NCBI GenBank assembly: GCA_030039775.1
Contig: JASHUX010000119.1
Location: 1-9,093 of the forward strand
Reading direction: 5' to 3'
From: Alphaproteobacteria bacterium
GTDB taxonomy: Bacteria; Pseudomonadota; Alphaproteobacteria; ATCC43930; CGMCC-115725
Length of the DNA: 9,093 nt
Made by a program: the position numbers and the translations under genes. Each line of letters starts with the position of its first letter. Within the stretch, counting starts at the first letter, position 1. Positions 6,915 through 9,093 of the stretch are shown in pieces. A model generated the notes under the pieces. It did not search any database, was not told where the DNA came from, and saw only the letters and a list, made by a program, of their open reading frames with translations.

Positions 6915-7739
6915 TCAAACGTAAGGCGGTTTATGCCAGCCCTTGGGCGACTGGGTGAAGATCTCGCACCCGGTCGCGGTGACGCCGACCATGTGCTCGA
7001 ACTGCGCTGAGAGGGAGCGGTCCTTGGTGACGGCGGTCCAGCCGTCGCTCAGCACTTTCACCTCCCACCGGCCGGCGTTGATCATCGGCTCGATGGTGAA
7101 AAACATGCCCTCGCGCAGTTGGACGCCTTCGCCGCGATTTCCGTAGTGCAGCACCGACGGTGCGTCGTGAAACACGCGACCGACGCCGTGGCCGCAGAAA
7201 TCGCGCACCACGGAGAACCGGTTCGCCTCGGCATAGGTCTGGATCGCCTCGCCGATATCGCCGAGGAAACCGCCCGGCCGCACCGCGGCGATCCCGCGCA
7301 TCATACATTCATAGGTGACGTCGACCAGCTTTCGCGCCTTCACGCCGACATTGTCGCCGACGAGGTACATGCGGCTGGTATCGCCGTGCCAGCCGTCGAC
7401 GATCGGCGTCACGTCGATATTGACGATGTCGCCGTCCATCAGCTTGCGGTCGCCGGGAATGCCGTGACACACGACGTGATTGATCGAGGTGCAGATCGAC
7501 TTGGGGAAGCCGCGATAGTTTAGGGGCGCCGGGATCGCGCCATGTTGCACGGTGTAGTCGTGGCAGAGCTGATCGAGCTGCTCGGTGGTGATGCCCGGCA
7601 CGACGTGGGGCGTGACGAAGTCGAGGAGCTCGGCGGCAAAGCGGCCCGCTTTGCGCATCCCCTCGAAATCGTCCGCCGTGTGGACTTTGATGCGGCGCGC
7701 TTCGCTGTCTGTCCGCGCCGCCGTTACACCGAGATTCAT
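6915..7739 (-). CDS. map: Type I methionine aminopeptidase
   Basis: Cytoplasmic dinuclear metalloprotease that removes the initiator methionine from new proteins; normally essential. It has 274 residues. All five metal ligands are present: Asp109 (NIDV), Asp120 (GDTSR), His184 (GHGVGR), Glu217 (TIEPM) and Glu248 (QFEHM). The substrate-side His92 is in CHGIPG. The N-terminus runs about 15 residues ahead of the usual start (homologues commonly begin near the equivalent of IKVHTADDFEGMRKAG). No other ATG, GTG or TTG is in frame before Met28, so ATG 7739 is the only plausible start. There is no Shine-Dalgarno before it, and a candidate promoter would start transcription at about the A of ATG, suggesting a leaderless mRNA. 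Convergent with the SDR gene, 3 bp between stops; divergent from cinA. Confidence 0.97.
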   Translation of the reverse strand: MNLGVTAARTDSEARRIKVHTADDFEGMRKAGRFAAELLDFVTPHVVPGITTEQLDQLCHDYTVQHGAIPAPLNYRGFPKSICTSINHVVCHGIPGDRKLMDGDIVNIDVTPIVDGWHGDTSRMYLVGDNVGVKARKLVDVTYECMMRGIAAVRPGGFLGDIGEAIQTYAEANRFSVVRDFCGHGVGRVFHDAPSVLHYGNRGEGVQLREGMFFTIEPMINAGRWEVKVLSDGWTAVTKDRSLSAQFEHMVGVTATGCEIFTQSPKGWHKPPYV

Positions 7740-7745
7740 GGGCGA

Positions 7746-7774
7746 TATCTAGGCTTTCGTCCGATTTGTGGCAA
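7746..7774 (-). promoter_or_regulatory. Candidate map promoter giving a leaderless transcript
   Basis: On the minus strand, TTGCCA (7774-7769, 5/6 match to the -35 consensus) is followed after exactly 17 bp by TAGATA (7751-7746, a weak -10 match). Six bases then separate the -10 from position 7739, the A of the map ATG. Together with the missing Shine-Dalgarno this fits leaderless initiation. Motif reading only. Confidence 0.4.
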
Positions 7775-7780
7775 GCCTAG
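7749..7780. repeat. 8-bp perfect inverted repeat between map and cinA
   Basis: CTAGGCTT (7749-7756) and AAGCCTAG (7773-7780) are exact reverse complements separated by 16 nt. The centre-to-centre distance is 24 bp, a little over two helical turns, so a dimeric regulator could contact both arms on one face. One arm overlaps the candidate map -10, the other the shared -35 area. The long AT-containing loop and lack of a T-run make a terminator unlikely. Confidence 0.5.
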
Positions 7781-7796
7781 CATGGCGCGGTATAGA
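7768..7796 (+). promoter_or_regulatory. Candidate cinA promoter
   Basis: GTGGCA (7768-7773, 4/6) is followed after 17 bp by TATAGA (7791-7796, 4/6 including the TATA core). Transcription would begin near 7803, just ahead of the ribosome binding site at 7804-7809, leaving a leader of about 12 nt. The -35 overlaps that of the map promoter on the other strand. Confidence 0.35.
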
Positions 7797-7814
7797 GCCC
7801 CTTAAGGAGTCGCG

Positions 7815-8570
7815 ATGAGCGAAGCCACGCCGAAAGCGCCGACCGCCTGCGTCCTGATCATCGGCAACGAAATCCTGTCGGGACGGACGCAGGACATCAA
7901 CCTCAACTATATGGCCAAAAGCCTGGCCGGACGCGGCGTACGCCTGATGGAGGCGCGCGTTATTCCCGACATCGCGGACACGATCGTTGCGACGGTGAAC
8001 GAGGTTCGCGCCAAATACGATTACATCTTCACCACCGGCGGCATCGGACCGACGCACGACGACATCACCGCCGAATGCATCGCGCGCGCCTTCGGCGTGA
8101 AGCTGATCCTCAACGACGAGATTTATCAGATGATGGCAAAGCGTTACCCGCCCGGCGGCCTCAACGAGGCGCGGTTGCGAATGGCACATACGCCCGAAGG
8201 CGCGTCGCTGGTGCCGAATCCGATCCAAGGTCCGCCCGGTTTCCGCATGGAGAACGTCATCGTCATGGCGGGCGTGCCGCGCATCATGCAAGGCATGTTC
8301 GACGCCATCGTGCATCAACTCAATGGCGGTCCGCCGATCCAGTCGCGCACCGTGAACTGTCCGCTGCCGGAGGGGCTGATCGCGAAAGGGCTGGGCGAGA
8401 TCCAGGCGCGCTACCCGGAGCTCGATGTCGGCTCCTACCCGACCTTCGGCCGCGGTACGCCGGAGACGAACCTGGTGCTGCGCGGCACCGACTCGGGGAA
8501 GTTGGCCGTCGCGGTCGGCGAGGTGGTGGCGCTGGTGCGGAGCCGCGGCGGCAACCCGACCGAATTATAG
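7815..8570 (+). CDS. cinA: CinA N-terminal domain (MoCF-fold) protein, stand-alone
   Basis: A 251-residue protein matching the N-terminal half of CinA (competence/damage-inducible protein A), a fold shared with the molybdopterin-binding proteins MoaB and MogA. Related COG1058 proteins include ADP-ribose/NAD-pyrophosphatase activities, so a housekeeping role in nucleotide repair is possible; the name does not imply competence. Motifs: IIGNEILSGRTQDIN (15-29) and TTGGIGPTHDDIT (73-85), the ligand-binding loop of the MoCF domain. A second small domain follows at about 172-245 (SYPTFGRGTPETNLVLRG). Full CinA proteins of about 400 residues add a C-terminal nicotinamide-nucleotide deamidase domain (PncC), which is absent here; no frameshift is seen, so the short form looks native. 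Strong ribosome binding site AAGGAG (7804-7809), 5 nt before ATG 7815. tRNA-Leu follows after 16 bp. Confidence 0.88.
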   Translation: MSEATPKAPTACVLIIGNEILSGRTQDINLNYMAKSLAGRGVRLMEARVIPDIADTIVATVNEVRAKYDYIFTTGGIGPTHDDITAECIARAFGVKLILNDEIYQMMAKRYPPGGLNEARLRMAHTPEGASLVPNPIQGPPGFRMENVIVMAGVPRIMQGMFDAIVHQLNGGPPIQSRTVNCPLPEGLIAKGLGEIQARYPELDVGSYPTFGRGTPETNLVLRGTDSGKLAVAVGEVVALVRSRGGNPTEL

Positions 8571-8586
8571 TAAGCTCGCTCGGCGT

Positions 8587-8673
8587 GCCCGCTTGGCGGA
8601 ATTGGTAGACGCAAGGGACTTAAAATCCCTTAGCCGCAAGGCCGTGCCGGTTCAAGTCCGGCAGCGGGCACCA
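8587..8673 (+). tRNA. tRNA-Leu, anticodon UAA
   Basis: An 87-nt tRNA with encoded CCA. Acceptor stem GCCCGCT (8587-8593) pairs with AGCGGGC (8663-8669), with discriminator A8670 and CCA 8671-8673. Anticodon stem AGGGA (8614-8618) pairs with TCCCT (8626-8630). The 7-nt loop CTTAAAA places TAA at 8621-8623. A long variable arm (8631-8645, stem GCC/GGC) marks a class II tRNA. T stem GCCGG (8646-8650) pairs with CCGGC (8658-8662) around the loop TTCAAGT. It reads UUA and probably UUG, rare codons in a GC-rich genome. It lies only 16 bp after cinA with no separate promoter obvious, so it may be processed from the cinA transcript or use a promoter inside that gene. Confidence 0.97.
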
Positions 8674-8728
8674 TAAAATCAATAGGTTAGCTGACGGCTT
8701 GCGAAATTGACGATAATCACCGAGTTTT

Positions 8729-8747
8729 ATGTCCGCATCATGTCCGC
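8729..8747 (+). repeat. Two direct copies of ATGTCCGC
   Basis: ATGTCCGC occurs at 8729-8736 and again at 8740-8747, an 11-bp period or one helical turn. The copies lie between tRNA-Leu and the small zinc-ribbon gene. They could be a tandem binding site or a chance short duplication. Confidence 0.35.
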
Positions 8748-8819
8748 GCACCAGAAACCATGATTCAAAGCCCGCGCCACGTCGGCACGATCGGCAGCAC
8801 CATCGCTTCCGATCTTCAT

Positions 8820-9032
8820 ATGTCGATCTATTGCGACAGAAGGATTGAGGGGAAGGTGTGCGGACACTCGGCCAAGGTGGACCTCGAGGCGCTACGACAG
8901 AAGTTCGGGGCAGACTACCCGGTGGCGGATTTCGTGGTGCGGAGCCGGTGCGCCCAGTGCGGCGGCAAGTGGCCGGACGTGACGGTACGGGTAGGGCCGA
9001 ACAATACGGGGCCAGCGTGGGCGCGCGGTTAA
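8820..9032 (+). CDS. Small putative zinc-ribbon protein, function unknown
   Basis: Seventy residues from ATG 8820; an in-frame ATG at 8760 would give 90. Neither start has a good Shine-Dalgarno. I prefer 8820 because the added stretch is low in recognisable structure, and the conserved-looking part begins with MSIYC. Putative metal ligands are Cys5, Cys14 (with His16 in CGH), Cys44 and Cys47 (CAQCG). Between them lies DLEALRQKFGADYPVADFVVRSRC, split here as DLEALRQKFG (21-30) and VADFVVRSRC (35-44), an amphipathic linker. The layout of CGH, a helix, then RCxxCG followed by a short beta-strand (WPDVTVRV) resembles small zinc-ribbon proteins I recall as common hypothetical proteins in Alphaproteobacteria. 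A nucleic-acid- or protein-binding role is only a guess. It lies alone between the tRNA and the repeats. Confidence 0.6.
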   Translation: MSIYCDRRIEGKVCGHSAKVDLEALRQKFGADYPVADFVVRSRCAQCGGKWPDVTVRVGPNNTGPAWARG

Positions 9033-9036
9033 ATGC

Positions 9037-9093
9037 CTTGAAATAATTACGTCAATGACGCACCTTTCCTCTTGAAGTTACTGCGTCAATGAC
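9037..9093. repeat. Two 23-nt imperfect direct repeats with an internal dyad, at the window edge
   Basis: Positions 9037-9059 and 9071-9093 align over 23 nt with 19 identities, spaced 34 bp apart with an 11-nt gap. Both begin CTTGAA and end CGTCAATGAC (10 identical bases). The ends hold a dyad: CGTCA-A-TGACG at 9050-9060; the second copy has GCGTCA-A-TGAC and is cut by the window end. The region is AT-richer than the genes. The array may continue beyond the window. Confidence 0.6.

Noticed and set aside
6912..6923. Possible terminator hairpin GCCT-N4-AGGC-like between the SDR and map stops
   Set aside because: The arms are only four bases and no T-run follows on either strand.
8691..8717. 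Promoter-like CTGACG and GATAAT after the tRNA
   Set aside because: The spacer is only 15 bp and the -35 match is weak, so I did not list it as a feature. It remains the best guess if the small zinc-ribbon gene has its own promoter.
9038..9055. FNR/FixK-type box (TTGA...TCAA)
   Set aside because: The half-sites are 10 nt apart, whereas FixK/FNR sites need about 6.
9037..9093. Start of a CRISPR array
   Set aside because: The two repeats are only 19/23 identical and the gap is 11 nt, far shorter than a CRISPR spacer. No cas genes are seen.

Overview
The window is GC-rich and gene-dense, with genes often overlapping by 4 bp (ATGA). A livMGF-type transporter, MFE-2-like SDR and thiolase genes, and a divergent map/cinA pair fit an alphaproteobacterium, perhaps Hyphomicrobiales or Rhodospirillales. 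This assignment is inferred from gene content and style only; no 16S or other marker is present.

Layout. (1) 1-2274, + strand: the 3' part of a branched-chain-type ABC importer, made of a truncated LivM permease, LivG ATPase and LivF ATPase. (2) 2220-2621, - strand: a small DUF2784-like membrane protein that overlaps the livF tail in convergent orientation. (3) 2693-6911, + strand: a tight five-gene run encoding a dienelactone-hydrolase-family protein, an MFE-2-like short-chain dehydrogenase, a thiolase, an HdeD/DUF308-like membrane protein and a second SDR. It reads as an acyl-CoA (beta-oxidation style) catabolic operon. A putative promoter sits just before it. (4) 6915-7739, - strand: type I methionine aminopeptidase (map), convergent with the operon and separated from it by 3 bp. 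(5) 7815-8570, + strand: a stand-alone CinA N-terminal (MoCF-fold) protein, divergent from map across a 75-bp region with overlapping candidate promoters and an 8-bp inverted repeat. (6) 8587-8673: tRNA-Leu(UAA) with encoded CCA, 16 bp behind cinA. (7) 8674-9093: a looser region with a 70-90 aa putative zinc-ribbon protein and, at the very edge, two copies of a 23-nt repeat carrying a dyad.

How the genes may work together (inference): the Liv-type importer could bring in a substrate that the hydrolase, SDRs and thiolase degrade to acetyl-CoA or a shortened acyl-CoA. The CoA ligase, acyl-CoA dehydrogenase, enoyl-CoA hydratase and periplasmic binding protein such a pathway needs are not in the window. 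Map, CinA-like protein and tRNA are ordinary core genes. I found no CRISPR array, transposase, integrase, toxin-antitoxin pair or clear new defence system. The least explained parts are the map/cinA control region and the repeats at 9037-9093.
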